Source: an uncultured Litoreibacter sp. (GTDB taxonomy: Bacteria; Pseudomonadota; Alphaproteobacteria; Rhodobacterales; Rhodobacteraceae). Taken from it: DNA of 64,000 bases. A program made the position numbers and the translations under genes. Where the stretch lies: positions 558,001 through 622,000 of the forward strand of contig CANLQL010000004.1 in the NCBI GenBank assembly GCA_947493265.1, given 5' to 3'. This document shows positions 36,358-45,683 of the stretch, one piece after another (within the stretch, counting starts at the first letter, position 1; each line of letters begins with the position of its first letter). The notes under the pieces were generated by a model that ran no database searches, was not told where the DNA came from, and worked only from the letters and a program-made list of their open reading frames with translations.

Positions 36358-36593
36358 TTTCCCGACAGTTTCACTCAACTTAATTTAATAGCCAGCCGCC
36401 TGAGTCTTCGGCAAGCCAGATACCCGTCACCCGGAAAGGGTGCGACAGACAATTCTTGGCGACAAAAAAATGCACCAACATGTGATTCAAGATGCTGCCA
36501 GCGCAAAGGCGGTAAAGCTATTGCCCGGAAATTCGTGTCTGCATTCCTTCGCCGCAAAACAAAGACCAATCACGAATTGAAGGACAGTATCCG

Positions 36594-37862
36594 ATGAAGA
36601 TCTTCTCAATAACCACAAGCGTTCTTGCCCTAAGTGTCGGCACCGCAGCAATGGCGGATGGACATGCCAGCAAAGATTCTGTGCTTGAGACCTATGCCAA
36701 TATAGCCGCAGCGAATTATGGCGACAGCCTTATCTCCGCGCAAAAACTGCAAACTGCAATCGGCGTGCTTCTTGCCAACCCATCTGCTGAAGCTCTTGAA
36801 GCGGCGAAGTCAGCTTGGCTCGCTGCCCGCGTTCCATATCAACAAACGGAAGTTTTCCGTTTCGGAAACGCGATCGTTGATGACTGGGAAGGCAAGGTAA
36901 ACGCTTGGCCATTAGATGAAGGTTTGATCGACTATGTGAACACATCCTATGGCGGACCAACGGATGAAAACGAAGCAGCGGCCCTGAATGTGATTGCGAA
37001 TGCCAGTTTCACACTGTCCGGCGAAGTTGTTGACGCGTCCCAAATCACGCCTGCGCTCCTGGAAGATACGTTGCAAGAAGCGGACGGTGTCGAGGCAAAT
37101 GTTGCGACCGGATACCATGCGATCGAATTCCTGCTTTGGGGGCAGGACCTGAACGGCCATGAAGCCGGGGTCGGGAATCGACCGTGGACGGACTATGCAA
37201 TCGGCGACGCCTGTACGAACGGCAATTGCGACCGCCGTGGCGCATATCTGAAAGCCGCGACTGAGCTTTTGATCTCGGACCTGGAATGGATCACTGGGCA
37301 ATGGGCCGATGGCGGTGACGCCCGCGCCGCTGTTTTGGCGGACGAGGATGCAGGCATCGCCGCGATCCTGACCGGAATGGGTTCGCTATCCTATGGAGAA
37401 ACCGCAGGTGAACGGATGCGTTTGGGCGTCATGTTGAACGATCCTGAGGAAGAACATTCCTGTTTCGCCGACAACACCCATAACGACCATTATTATAACG
37501 GCGTCGGCATCCAATCGGTCTATCTGGGCAGTTACACACGGATCGATGGAACCGTTGTCGACGGACCGTCTGTGTCAGATCTGGTTTCGGCGACTGATGC
37601 TGGGCTTGACGCAGAAATGCGATCCAAATTGGCGGCTGCTGTTCTGGCACTTGGCAAGATTAAAACCGCGGCAGAGGCAGGGTTCAGCTACGACATGATG
37701 CTGGAACGTGGCAATGCAGCTGGTGAAGCGCTCATCATGGGCGGTGTAGCTGGATTGATCGACCAGACCCGCAGTATTGAACGGGTCGTCGCAGCACTTG
37801 GCACATCTATCAACGTAGAAGGATCTGATAGCCTCGACGATCCCGAGGCCGTCTTCCAATGA
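36594..37862 (+). CDS. Imelysin family protein (IrpA/ICMP type, iron-regulated)
   Basis: Periplasmic M75 imelysin-like protein of 422 residues with signal peptide (cleavage after AMA). It has the conserved GxHxxE motif as GYHAIEFLLWG (near residue 180) and a KVNAWPLDEGLIDYV segment typical of the IrpA branch. The family takes part in iron uptake or sensing and is not an active peptidase. It leads an operon with a di-heme protein, a second imelysin and a DUF1513 protein. ATG 36594 is preceded by GAAGGA. Confidence 0.9.
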   Translation: MKIFSITTSVLALSVGTAAMADGHASKDSVLETYANIAAANYGDSLISAQKLQTAIGVLLANPSAEALEAAKSAWLAARVPYQQTEVFRFGNAIVDDWEGKVNAWPLDEGLIDYVNTSYGGPTDENEAAALNVIANASFTLSGEVVDASQITPALLEDTLQEADGVEANVATGYHAIEFLLWGQDLNGHEAGVGNRPWTDYAIGDACTNGNCDRRGAYLKAATELLISDLEWITGQWADGGDARAAVLADEDAGIAAILTGMGSLSYGETAGERMRLGVMLNDPEEEHSCFADNTHNDHYYNGVGIQSVYLGSYTRIDGTVVDGPSVSDLVSATDAGLDAEMRSKLAAAVLALGKIKTAAEAGFSYDMMLERGNAAGEALIMGGVAGLIDQTRSIERVVAALGTSINVEGSDSLDDPEAVFQ

Positions 37863-37994
37863 TAGTCGAGGGTTCACCGCGATGATTGTCTGTCACTGCC
37901 AGCACGTTACTGATCACGATATCCATGTTGCAATCGACTGGATGCGCGCGGCGGACCCTCACACTCTTTGATCGCCAAACTCAGCGAAGAAAAT

Positions 37995-39536
37995 ATGCCC
38001 AGCTTAATGCCTCGAAGATGGATGAAGCCGAGTAATCTCGGGCTTTTGGTTATATGCATAGGGTCTGCTGCAATAGCGGACCCGTTTGCAGAACCGCATC
38101 TCAAAATCATTCCCCGGACCGAAGCTGAAGCAGCGCGGATTGCGACGGTTACCGCTTTGGCAACCGATTTCGATGCGGCGCAACCTTTCGAGGCAAAGTC
38201 CGCTGGTGCGGCGACTGTGCGGGCGACCGCAGACGCAAACGCCTTTTCGCACCCATCCGGCAACATCACATTCGAGGATGAGTTGAATTTCAAAGTCGGC
38301 AACGGCTTGTTTCGAAAGCTCTGGGTCTCCTCACCATCGTCGACTTTGGCATCTGACGGGTTGGGGCCGCTCTACAACGCAAGATCTTGCCAGCGGTGCC
38401 ATTTGAAAGATGGTCGTGGTCATCCACCGGAAGGTCCTAATGACACATCCATTTCGATGTTTTTTCGGGTTTCCATTCCCGGCGAGCCTGCAGATAGCAT
38501 CGCCCAAATTGAAGGCTACCTGGCCACACTGCCTGAACCGACATACGGATCACAACTGCAGGATTTCAGCCTGGCCGGGCACGTCGCCGAATATCGCCTT
38601 CAAATCGACTACACTGAAATAGAAGTGCCGCTATCTGGTGGCGAAGTCGCCTACCTACGCGAACCCAGCTACACCGCCGCCGATCTTGGCTATGGCCCTC
38701 TTCACTCAAATGCGATGCTAAGCCCGCGTGTCGCACCGCAGATGATCGGACTTGGCCTGCTGGAAGCGATCCCCGCAGCCGATATTTTGGCGCATGCTGA
38801 CTCTGAAGACGAAGATGGTGACAGCATTTCGGGTCGCCCAAACATCGTGCGGTCAACAGAATATGATCAACCGATGCTGGGCCGGTTCGGTTTGAAAGCC
38901 GGGGCACCCACCGTTCGGGAACAGTCCGCAGCCGCCTTTGCCGGGGATATCGGGATTTCCAATCCGCTTTTTCCGGCACCTTGGGGCGAGTGTACGGAGG
39001 CGCAATCAACGTGCAGATCCGCAGCCCACGGAGATGGTGATGATCGAATTTTTGAGATCGACGCGGAAGGCCTTGATCTGGTGACATTCTACAGTCGCAA
39101 TCTTGGTGTACCCGCACGGCGCAATGTCGACGACCCGCAGGTTCTGCGCGGCAAAGACGTGTTCTATTCCACCGGATGCACCTCTTGCCACCAGCCTTCT
39201 TTCGTCACCCACCGTCTTGAAGATCAGCCAGAACAGAGCTTCCAATTGATTTGGCCCTATACCGACATGCTGCTTCACGATATGGGACCGGGTCTTGCTG
39301 ACAATCGTCCAGAAGCCCGTGCCAATGGTTCAGAGTGGCGCACGCCACCGCTTTGGGGAATTGGTCTGACCCAACAGGTCTCCGGACATACCTATTTCCT
39401 GCATGACGGACGGGCGCGGTCTTTGCTTGAGGCGGTTTTGTGGCATGGCGGCGAAGCTCAGTCGCAGCGCGACGCTGCTGTGGAAATGCCTGCAACGGAT
39501 CGCGCGGCATTGATCAGATTTTTGGAGAGCCTTTAG
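37995..39536 (+). CDS. Di-heme oxidoreductase-like protein (DUF1111)
   Basis: Exported c-type cytochrome of about 513 residues in the DUF1111 family, related to di-heme peroxidases. Two heme c sites are visible: CQRCH in the N-terminal third and CTSCH in the last third. The frame opens at 37968; ATG 37995 or the later ATG 38022, directly before the hydrophobic signal, are better starts. The signal peptide ends AIADP. It lies 132 bp after the first imelysin gene and touches the second (TAG then ATG). In this gene set it is thought to handle iron or copper redox during uptake; the exact reaction is not established to my knowledge. Confidence 0.88.
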   Translation: MPSLMPRRWMKPSNLGLLVICIGSAAIADPFAEPHLKIIPRTEAEAARIATVTALATDFDAAQPFEAKSAGAATVRATADANAFSHPSGNITFEDELNFKVGNGLFRKLWVSSPSSTLASDGLGPLYNARSCQRCHLKDGRGHPPEGPNDTSISMFFRVSIPGEPADSIAQIEGYLATLPEPTYGSQLQDFSLAGHVAEYRLQIDYTEIEVPLSGGEVAYLREPSYTAADLGYGPLHSNAMLSPRVAPQMIGLGLLEAIPAADILAHADSEDEDGDSISGRPNIVRSTEYDQPMLGRFGLKAGAPTVREQSAAAFAGDIGISNPLFPAPWGECTEAQSTCRSAAHGDGDDRIFEIDAEGLDLVTFYSRNLGVPARRNVDDPQVLRGKDVFYSTGCTSCHQPSFVTHRLEDQPEQSFQLIWPYTDMLLHDMGPGLADNRPEARANGSEWRTPPLWGIGLTQQVSGHTYFLHDGRARSLLEAVLWHGGEAQSQRDAAVEMPATDRAALIRFLESL

Positions 39537-40529
39537 ATGAAAGCACTACTGTCGACAGTTTTCCTTTTGTCTACGTCGGCGGGTTTCGCCGATACGCCTC
39601 TGCCGGGAACAACCGTCGACACGCATGTTCTGCCCGGATACGAAACCCTTGCCGCGCAGACCGCGGAGCTATCGTTGGCAGCGGCGACTGACTGCTCTGT
39701 TGAAAGCCCCGACTTAGTTGCTGCCTATCACGACGCGTTCGACGCATGGATCGCGGTCAGTCATTTGCGCTTCGGCCCGTCAGAACGCAACGACCGCGCC
39801 TTTGCGCTTGCGTTCTGGCCCGATCCAAGGAGTGCCACTCCGAAAGGTCTTGCCGCCTTGATTGCAGACCAGGACACGGTTGCAGCGAACCCGGACGAGT
39901 TTGCAACTGTATCCGTTGCGCTCCGAGGGTTTTATGCTTTGGAGCAACTCTTGTTCGACTCGCAACTCACCGAGGCAGGGCCGCAGGAATACATCTGCCA
40001 ACTGGTTCGCGCCATCGCGAATGATATCGCGCAAAATGCGTCCGAGATACTTTTGGATTGGAAAACGGAATATGGGAATCTGATGGCCAATCCAGGCAAC
40101 GCGACCTACCGAACCCCAGACGAGGCTTTGCAGCAATTCTTTACTGCGCTTTCAACCGGTTTGGAATTTACTGCCGAAACCCGCCTTGGTCGCCCGCTTG
40201 GAACATTTGACAGGCCACGTCCCAATCGAGCCGAGGCGCGGCGTTCCGGTCGCTCCCTTCGCAATGTGATCGGCTCCCTCACGGCGACCAAGCAACTTGC
40301 AGAACAACTGTCGATGAACGATCCCAAAGTAGAGGAGGCTTTCAACGCGGCGATCCAACGCGCAACCGAACTTGACGATCCTATTCTTGCCGGCGTTGCC
40401 AGCCCGCAGGAAAGGTTTCGGATCGAAGTTCTCAAGCAGGATATCGACAATATCCGCAGAATTCTTGCCGAGCAGGTTGGCCCATCACTAGGTATCGCGG
40501 CAGGTTTCAATTCCTTGGATGGCGACTGA
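39537..40529 (+). CDS. Second imelysin family protein (GxHxxE motif degenerate)
   Basis: Exported protein of 330 residues with signal peptide ending GFAD. The fold pattern is imelysin-like, with helical blocks HDAFDAWIAVSHLRFGP and VALRGFYALEQLLF. At the GxHxxE position it reads GFYALE, so the metal-binding His is replaced by Tyr. This branch commonly accompanies an IrpA-type protein and may act as a structural partner. It starts one base after the di-heme gene and ends in a TGATG overlap with the DUF1513 gene. Confidence 0.85.
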   Translation: MKALLSTVFLLSTSAGFADTPLPGTTVDTHVLPGYETLAAQTAELSLAAATDCSVESPDLVAAYHDAFDAWIAVSHLRFGPSERNDRAFALAFWPDPRSATPKGLAALIADQDTVAANPDEFATVSVALRGFYALEQLLFDSQLTEAGPQEYICQLVRAIANDIAQNASEILLDWKTEYGNLMANPGNATYRTPDEALQQFFTALSTGLEFTAETRLGRPLGTFDRPRPNRAEARRSGRSLRNVIGSLTATKQLAEQLSMNDPKVEEAFNAAIQRATELDDPILAGVASPQERFRIEVLKQDIDNIRRILAEQVGPSLGIAAGFNSLDGD

Positions 40530-41593
40530 TGGCGAACCGGCGGGCTTTCATCGTAGGAATGCTTGCAACAGGCTTATTGCCTAAAGCAACCTGGGCCGAT
40601 GTCGGCAGTCCTGCATTTCTTTCTGCCGGGCTGACGCATGACGGCACCTATGTTCTCTGCGGTCTGACAGCGAGCAGTCAAATCGCGTTTACCTTCCCAC
40701 TCCCTGCCCGCGGCCACGCCGCTGCAGTCCACCCAAAACTTGCGCAAGCTGTCGCATTTGCGCGCCGTCCCGGCACCTTTGCCATCGTCTTAGACTGCGC
40801 ATCAGGAAGAGAAAGCGTGAGGCTCATCGCGCCTGCTGGTCGGCACTTTTACGGCCATGGCGCGTATTCCGCCGACGGAGAGCTCTTGTTTACGACAGAA
40901 AACGACTTTGACGCGGGCAAAGGCGTTATCGGGGTTTGGAGCACGCGCGATCACTATGCGCGGATTGGAGAGTTTTCATCTGGCGGAATTGGGCCGCATG
41001 ACATCAAGCTATTGCCGGATGGTCAAACACTGGTAGTGGCGAATGGCGGTATTGAAACCCATCCGGAAAGCGGTCGCACAAAGCTCAACCTTCCGACAAT
41101 GAAGTCCAATCTCAGCTACCTGAGTTTGGATGGCCACATCTTAGGTCAGGTGGAATTGAGCAATGAATATCAGAGAAATTCCATCCGTCACCTCGCTGTA
41201 TCGCAAGAAGCGACAGTCGCGTTCGCGATGCAATGGCAGGGTGACTTAACGGACCAAGTGCCCTTGCTGGGAACCCATCGGCTTGCTGACGATAGGCCGC
41301 CGAAACTGGCAAATGCGGACACCTTTCACAATTTGCAGGGATATGTCGGAAGTGTCGCCGCGAACCTCCGGACAATTGCCATAACAGCTCCGCGTGGTGG
41401 CGCTTTGCTGGAATTTAGTGCTCAAGACTTGCGCCTCATTGATCGGTTGGATTTGGCGGATGTCTGTGGTGTCGCGCCCTTGCGATCAGGATTCATCTGC
41501 ACAAGTGGAAACGGCCATGTCGGACCGTCAAACGGACATGGCTTCGGTGATCCTTACCCAATTAAATGGGATAACCACCTCGTTGCCGTTTAA
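40529..41593 (+). CDS. DUF1513 family periplasmic propeller protein
   Basis: A 354-residue exported protein. The N-terminus NRRAFIVGMLATGLLPKATWA resembles a Tat signal. The body is a seven-bladed-propeller-like series of strands with FYGHGAYSADGELLFTTEND and GIGPHDIKLLPDGQTLVVANGG, typical of DUF1513. It is the last gene of the imelysin operon and starts in an overlap with it. No catalytic residues are recognisable. The 228 bases that follow (41594-41821) contain no gene that I can support. Confidence 0.85.
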   Translation: MANRRAFIVGMLATGLLPKATWADVGSPAFLSAGLTHDGTYVLCGLTASSQIAFTFPLPARGHAAAVHPKLAQAVAFARRPGTFAIVLDCASGRESVRLIAPAGRHFYGHGAYSADGELLFTTENDFDAGKGVIGVWSTRDHYARIGEFSSGGIGPHDIKLLPDGQTLVVANGGIETHPESGRTKLNLPTMKSNLSYLSLDGHILGQVELSNEYQRNSIRHLAVSQEATVAFAMQWQGDLTDQVPLLGTHRLADDRPPKLANADTFHNLQGYVGSVAANLRTIAITAPRGGALLEFSAQDLRLIDRLDLADVCGVAPLRSGFICTSGNGHVGPSNGHGFGDPYPIKWDNHLVAV

Positions 41594-41821
41594 GCGGTTT
41601 TCTCTTCCCACCAGTTGACCCGTCTCGGAAGAAAAGCAAAAGGTTTTGTCAAATGGTCACGAAGACTGATGAGAGCGCGACCGCTGAGGAATACCCCGAC
41701 ACGGCGAAATCTCATCGAAAATACGCTAAAATTTGTCCCTCTCGTCAGGGGCGGACAGAATTTGGGCCAATTGGCACGTTACGCCACTGGCCGACTCTGA
41801 AGGATTGAGGCAGCTTGCGGC

Positions 41822-43054
41822 ATGGACCAAATTATCGCTGAAATGATCAGTACTGCCACCATCGCTCTCGCGCTGTTCGGTATCGCCTTTTGTCTCATGC
41901 AGACAGAGTATTCAAACGTGAGCCGCAGCTTTGCGGCCTTCCTGACAGCGGTCGCGGTCAACAATTTGCCCGATGCGTTCAATCGCTTCTTTCCGCCACT
42001 GGACGGCATCTACATACAGCCCTCTGACCTGATTTTGTGGATGTCGAGTTCCTTGTGTCTCGCCCCGTTGTTCTGGATCTACGTGGTCACATTGACGTCC
42101 ACGACGCAGCGTGGTCCGGCAAACCTGAACCGACACTTCGTTCTACCTGCGCTTGCAGTTTTGACCGGAATCCTGATGACCCTTTCCCCGCAAAGCTTAT
42201 GGTCCGATTCAGTTTCAGATGACATTCTGTCGGCGTATGGCTGGTGGTCCGCGCTTGTTATCGTGGTCGCGTTCTTGCAGATCGCCGTCTATCCGCAAAT
42301 GGCCATCTACCTGTTCCTGATCATCCGTCGGCTAATGCGCTACCGCCTGATGCTGCGCGATGTCTATGCCAGCACTGAGGAGCACGAATTGCGTTGGATT
42401 TACGTGATTGGGTGTTTGGGTGCCCTATTTTGGGTGACACAAGCGCTCATTCTGTATTTTGCCTTCGACCCGGAGCAATCTGATATCCCGCCTGCATTTT
42501 TCGCGGTTGCCGGGCTTGCTGCCCTGTTTTTGGTTGGCACAACGATCCTGTGGGGGCTTCGGCAGCGCCCGCCATTGGTGCCAGACCCCGAAGATGCAGA
42601 ATTGTCTGACGGCCCAGGCAATCAGCCTGCTGCCCAGTCCGGCGACAAATATGAAAAATCCGCGTTGAGCACTGAGGCATCAACACGGATCGCGCGAAAA
42701 TTGCGCGCTGCAATGGAACAAGACCATCTGCACCGTGACCCGAACCTGTCGCTTTGGGTCTTGGCGCGACACATCGGTGCCTCGCCAAACTATATTTCCC
42801 AGACATTGAACGAAGCAATTGGCGAAAGTTTCTTTGACTTCGTCAACGGCTACCGCATCGCCGAAGCCAAGGCGCGCTTGTCTAAAACGGACGACACCGT
42901 TTTGGCGATCACCTATGACGTCGGCTTTAACGCACGATCATCTTTTTACAATGCGTTCAAACGCGTGACCGGCCAGACCCCGACGAATTTTCGCAAAACA
43001 CTGTCTCAACGTGATGGGATGGACGACCTGAACGGCGAATTGCGCGACATCTGA
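41822..43054 (+). CDS. AraC-family regulator with seven-helix membrane domain
   Basis: A 410-residue protein. The first 250 residues form about seven hydrophobic helices, ending with LAALFLVGTTILWGL. A linker (about 255-285) leads to the C-terminal AraC/XylS DNA-binding region (about 295-395), containing LSLWVLARHIGASPNYISQTLNEAIGESF and ITYDVGFNARSSFYNAFKRVTGQTP. It is a one-component membrane regulator. The start is ATG 41822 with a GGCAGCTTG upstream context. The target and ligand are unknown; it lies downstream of the iron operon and upstream of a small lipoprotein gene. Confidence 0.85.
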   Translation: MDQIIAEMISTATIALALFGIAFCLMQTEYSNVSRSFAAFLTAVAVNNLPDAFNRFFPPLDGIYIQPSDLILWMSSSLCLAPLFWIYVVTLTSTTQRGPANLNRHFVLPALAVLTGILMTLSPQSLWSDSVSDDILSAYGWWSALVIVVAFLQIAVYPQMAIYLFLIIRRLMRYRLMLRDVYASTEEHELRWIYVIGCLGALFWVTQALILYFAFDPEQSDIPPAFFAVAGLAALFLVGTTILWGLRQRPPLVPDPEDAELSDGPGNQPAAQSGDKYEKSALSTEASTRIARKLRAAMEQDHLHRDPNLSLWVLARHIGASPNYISQTLNEAIGESFFDFVNGYRIAEAKARLSKTDDTVLAITYDVGFNARSSFYNAFKRVTGQTPTNFRKTLSQRDGMDDLNGELRDI

Positions 43055-43203
43055 TTTTATCAATGTAAATCAGAAGGGACCCACACCCCCAGTTTCAACG
43101 AACAGACAACACGCAATTGTCGAGCTGCGCAAAAGGCTTATCGCTGGCTGCGCGCTCGGCCTTCTATATCAATACGAATGAAAATACTGAGAAAGAACCC
43201 TCA

Positions 43204-43386
43204 ATGAAAAGATATCTACTTCTAGTTGTCCTTGGCCTAAGTGCATGTGAATCGCCTGCTGAGATTTCAGCACGCGAACAACTCGACGCCGCCTGTGTCG
43301 CAGGAGACCTGCAGGCCTGTGCTGCGGTTCAACAGCGCGTCGCCGCAGAAAACCAAACCATTGCAATAACCGCAGCCGGTTTCTGA
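43204..43386 (+). CDS. Small lipoprotein
   Basis: About 60 residues from the ATG at 43204. MKRYLLLVVLGLSACES is a lipoprotein signal with lipobox LSAC. The short mature part has two further cysteines in LDAACVAGDLQACAAV, a pattern reminiscent of a single Sel1/TPR-like helix pair. No family name can be given. The longer frame from 43117 lacks the signal. Confidence 0.6.
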   Translation: MKRYLLLVVLGLSACESPAEISAREQLDAACVAGDLQACAAVQQRVAAENQTIAITAAGF

Positions 43387-43558
43387 CCTGCGCATCAATT
43401 GAATTGAAAGCAACTAATAATAAACTTCGGGAAGCCCCAAGCGAACCCGGAGAAGTTTCGGGCGGTCGCAGAGAAGTCGAATACTTCGCCTGCACCGCCC
43501 GGGCCTTTCACTTGAGATCGATCCGAAACGACGACAAATGCCGCAAGACGGCTTTGCA

Positions 43559-43689
43559 TTACGCTTTCGAAGTTTTAACTTCCTTAAATGCGGACCCGAT
43601 CACAAAAACCGTCAGTGCACTGAAAATTCCAATCGAATAGAGCGTGGCCGTCCCCGCGGCGTCCGCAAAGCGTCGGGCTGTTCGGTCAT
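43559..43689 (-). pseudogene. Possible small one-helix membrane protein with a frameshift
   Basis: Reading the minus strand from ATG 43689 gives MTEQPDA. One base later, in another frame, comes a convincing membrane segment ATLYSIGIFSALTVFVIGSA followed by a basic end KEVKTSKA and stop. One extra T in the short T run near 43670 would join both into about 43 residues. It may be a decayed gene, a base-call error or chance. Nothing else is recognisable in 43387-43842. Confidence 0.3.
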
Positions 43690-43842
43690 CTCTATGATCG
43701 CGATGTCTAGCGCCGCACTAATTTGTTGAAATGCGTAAATTGCATTGGACCCGGCACCCGCATCACGTTGATCAACACGCGGCATGGTGAATTCAAACAT
43801 CTGCGCAATCGTCCAACTTGCCAAGCAGTCCTGAGCAGGCAC

Positions 43843-44472
43843 TTAGCTTGCTTCAGGAACAATCCGTGATGCAATTTCGTCCAGTAGCGCTTCCAGGTCA
43901 GTTGGCATTTTGTCCTCAGCCAACTTCCCATCAATCGTCAAAAACGACAAACCATGCACAAAGCTCCATAACATGAATGCTTTCTGACGATCCGTCTCTT
44001 CGATTTCGTTCCGGCCATGACATTTGGCGACTTCCAATTGCACAACCTCAAACTTGGAATCCCCAAGCGCTTCGAGCGCTTCATCCTCTTTGGTCTCACC
44101 TGACCAGGTGAACATGAGCCGGAAAACACCCGGCTCGGAAATAGCAAAGCGGATATAAACACGCCCGAGCGCGACTATGCGCGCGCGGCTCCCATCTGGG
44201 AGTGATCCCAACTCCGCCATCATTTGTTCGGACTGTCTAATCATTCCTGCAGCTGCGACCTCACGCAGCATTTCTGTCTTATCTTTGAAATGCTTATAGG
44301 GCGCGGCGGTTGAAACCCCTGCCCGCCGACATGCCTCGGAAACCGAAAAATTGTCCGGGCCTTTTTCTTCGACCAATTGGCGGGTCGCCTCTATCAATTG
44401 CGACCGCAGATCGCCGTGATGATAGGTTTCGCGTTTCTTGCTTTCAGGAGAAGTTTTCATGATCCAATTCAT
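43843..44472 (-). CDS. TetR/AcrR family repressor
   Basis: About 209 residues from ATG 44472 (or 205 from ATG 44460); the open frame reaches 44643 but that would overlap the divergent efflux gene. The N-terminal HTH (about 25-70) contains FSVSEACRRAGVSTAAPYKHFKDKTEML. The C-terminal ligand domain (about 85-205) includes VYIRFAISEPGVFRLMF, close to the WHG family of C-terminal domains. It is divergent from the RND adaptor gene with a dyad in between and is thus its probable repressor. Confidence 0.88.
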   Translation of the reverse strand: MNWIMKTSPESKKRETYHHGDLRSQLIEATRQLVEEKGPDNFSVSEACRRAGVSTAAPYKHFKDKTEMLREVAAAGMIRQSEQMMAELGSLPDGSRARIVALGRVYIRFAISEPGVFRLMFTWSGETKEDEALEALGDSKFEVVQLEVAKCHGRNEIEETDRQKAFMLWSFVHGLSFLTIDGKLAEDKMPTDLEALLDEIASRIVPEAS

Positions 44473-44506
44473 TTCATGGCCCGTACCACTTGTCAAAGTA
44501 AGAACT

Positions 44507-44524
44507 TCTAACATATAAGTTAGA
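44507..44524. promoter_or_regulatory. Candidate TetR operator
   Basis: TCTAAC and GTTAGA form a perfect 6-bp dyad with a 6-nt spacer in the divergent intergenic region. A further half-site CTCTAAC follows at 44527. It lies 28-45 bp before the efflux adaptor start, where a repressor would block transcription. Confidence 0.55.
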
Positions 44525-44551
44525 GTCTCTAACATTGCGAGAGGACACGTC

Positions 44552-45679
44552 ATGAAAAAGCCGAAACTGCGACAGGTGACAAAACGCTTGGCAATTCTGA
44601 TGGGAACGATTGTCGTTATCGGAAGCGCTGGTATGGCGATCACCTTCGGATCTCAGGCATTGGCAAATCGTGCTGCAAGCGCACCTGCCCCTAATCCTGC
44701 AGACGTTGTTCCCGTGGCCGTTGAGGAAATTGTCTTTGAGACCGGGTACACGACCCAAAGACGTTTCCTGGGCCAAATAGAACCAGCAACTGAGGCGTCT
44801 TTGTCGTTTGAATTGGGTGGAAAACTCGCTGAGCTGGCCGTCGGAGAAGGTGAAAACATCACCAAGGGTGAGGTTGTCGCCAAGCTAGACACGTCGTTGC
44901 TGGATGCTGAGCAACAACGCCTGACCGCATCGAAGGACGCTTTGCACGCGCAACTGACCTTCGCCAAGCGGCGTTTAAAGCGCGCACAAGATTTGCAAAC
45001 CGAAGGATTCACCAGCCAAGAGACCTTGGACCAAGCCCAAGCAACATTTGACGAACTGGCCAGCCGTATCCGCGAGATTGACGCTCGCTTGCTGTCTTTA
45101 CAGATCAACATTGAGAAATCCGTATTGCACGCACCATTTACAGGCCGGGTCGGCGCGCAGGACGTCGAGGAGATGGAAACTCTGGCCGCTGGGCAATCCG
45201 TTCTGACCCTCATCGAAACCGGGACACCGCGAGTGCGAGTGGGGCTGCCACTGCACTTGACGGCGGAGGACATTTCACAGGTCGTCATCGCCGTGAACGG
45301 CGTTGAATATCCCGCCGTCCTTAACCAACTTCGTCCCGATATTGATCCCAGAACGAGGACGCGCACAGCCTTATTCACCCTTGAAAACGAAACCGAATTT
45401 ACGTTCGGGCAATCCGCGACAGTTTTGATCGAAACCCCGGTAACTGCGGCAGGCGCTTGGATCGATTTGGACGCTTTGCAACAAGGGGCAGGCAGCATCT
45501 GGACCGTATTGGTGTTCGACGGGGAAATCGTCAGAACAGCCGCTGTCGAGGTTTTGTATCTGCAAGACAACCGCGCGTTTGTGCGTGGCAGTTTCACCGA
45601 AGGTGCACAAATGATCCGATCGGGCGCGCACCGTGTCGTCCCTGGTCAACAAGTGCGCATTTTGACTGAGGAAGGATAG
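44552..45679 (+). CDS. RND efflux periplasmic adaptor (MFP)
   Basis: A 375-residue membrane-fusion protein. The N-terminal basic stretch and helix (about 10-38) anchor it in the inner membrane. The barrel-sandwich halves are EPATEASLSFELGGKLAELAVGEGENITKGEVVAKLD and VLHAPFTGRVGAQDVEEMETL, separated by a coiled-coil hairpin (about 125-190). The next gene starts 4 bp later. No outer-membrane partner is encoded beside it, so it probably uses a TolC from elsewhere; the TolC-like lipoprotein at 18981 appears dedicated to another system. Confidence 0.9.
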   Translation: MKKPKLRQVTKRLAILMGTIVVIGSAGMAITFGSQALANRAASAPAPNPADVVPVAVEEIVFETGYTTQRRFLGQIEPATEASLSFELGGKLAELAVGEGENITKGEVVAKLDTSLLDAEQQRLTASKDALHAQLTFAKRRLKRAQDLQTEGFTSQETLDQAQATFDELASRIREIDARLLSLQINIEKSVLHAPFTGRVGAQDVEEMETLAAGQSVLTLIETGTPRVRVGLPLHLTAEDISQVVIAVNGVEYPAVLNQLRPDIDPRTRTRTALFTLENETEFTFGQSATVLIETPVTAAGAWIDLDALQQGAGSIWTVLVFDGEIVRTAAVEVLYLQDNRAFVRGSFTEGAQMIRSGAHRVVPGQQVRILTEEG

Positions 45680-45683
45680 GCGC

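Noticed and set aside
44653-45597. Minus-strand open frame of 314 codons opposite the RND adaptor
   Set aside because: The plus strand encodes a complete membrane-fusion protein. The antisense product is serine/valine-rich without any recognisable domain.
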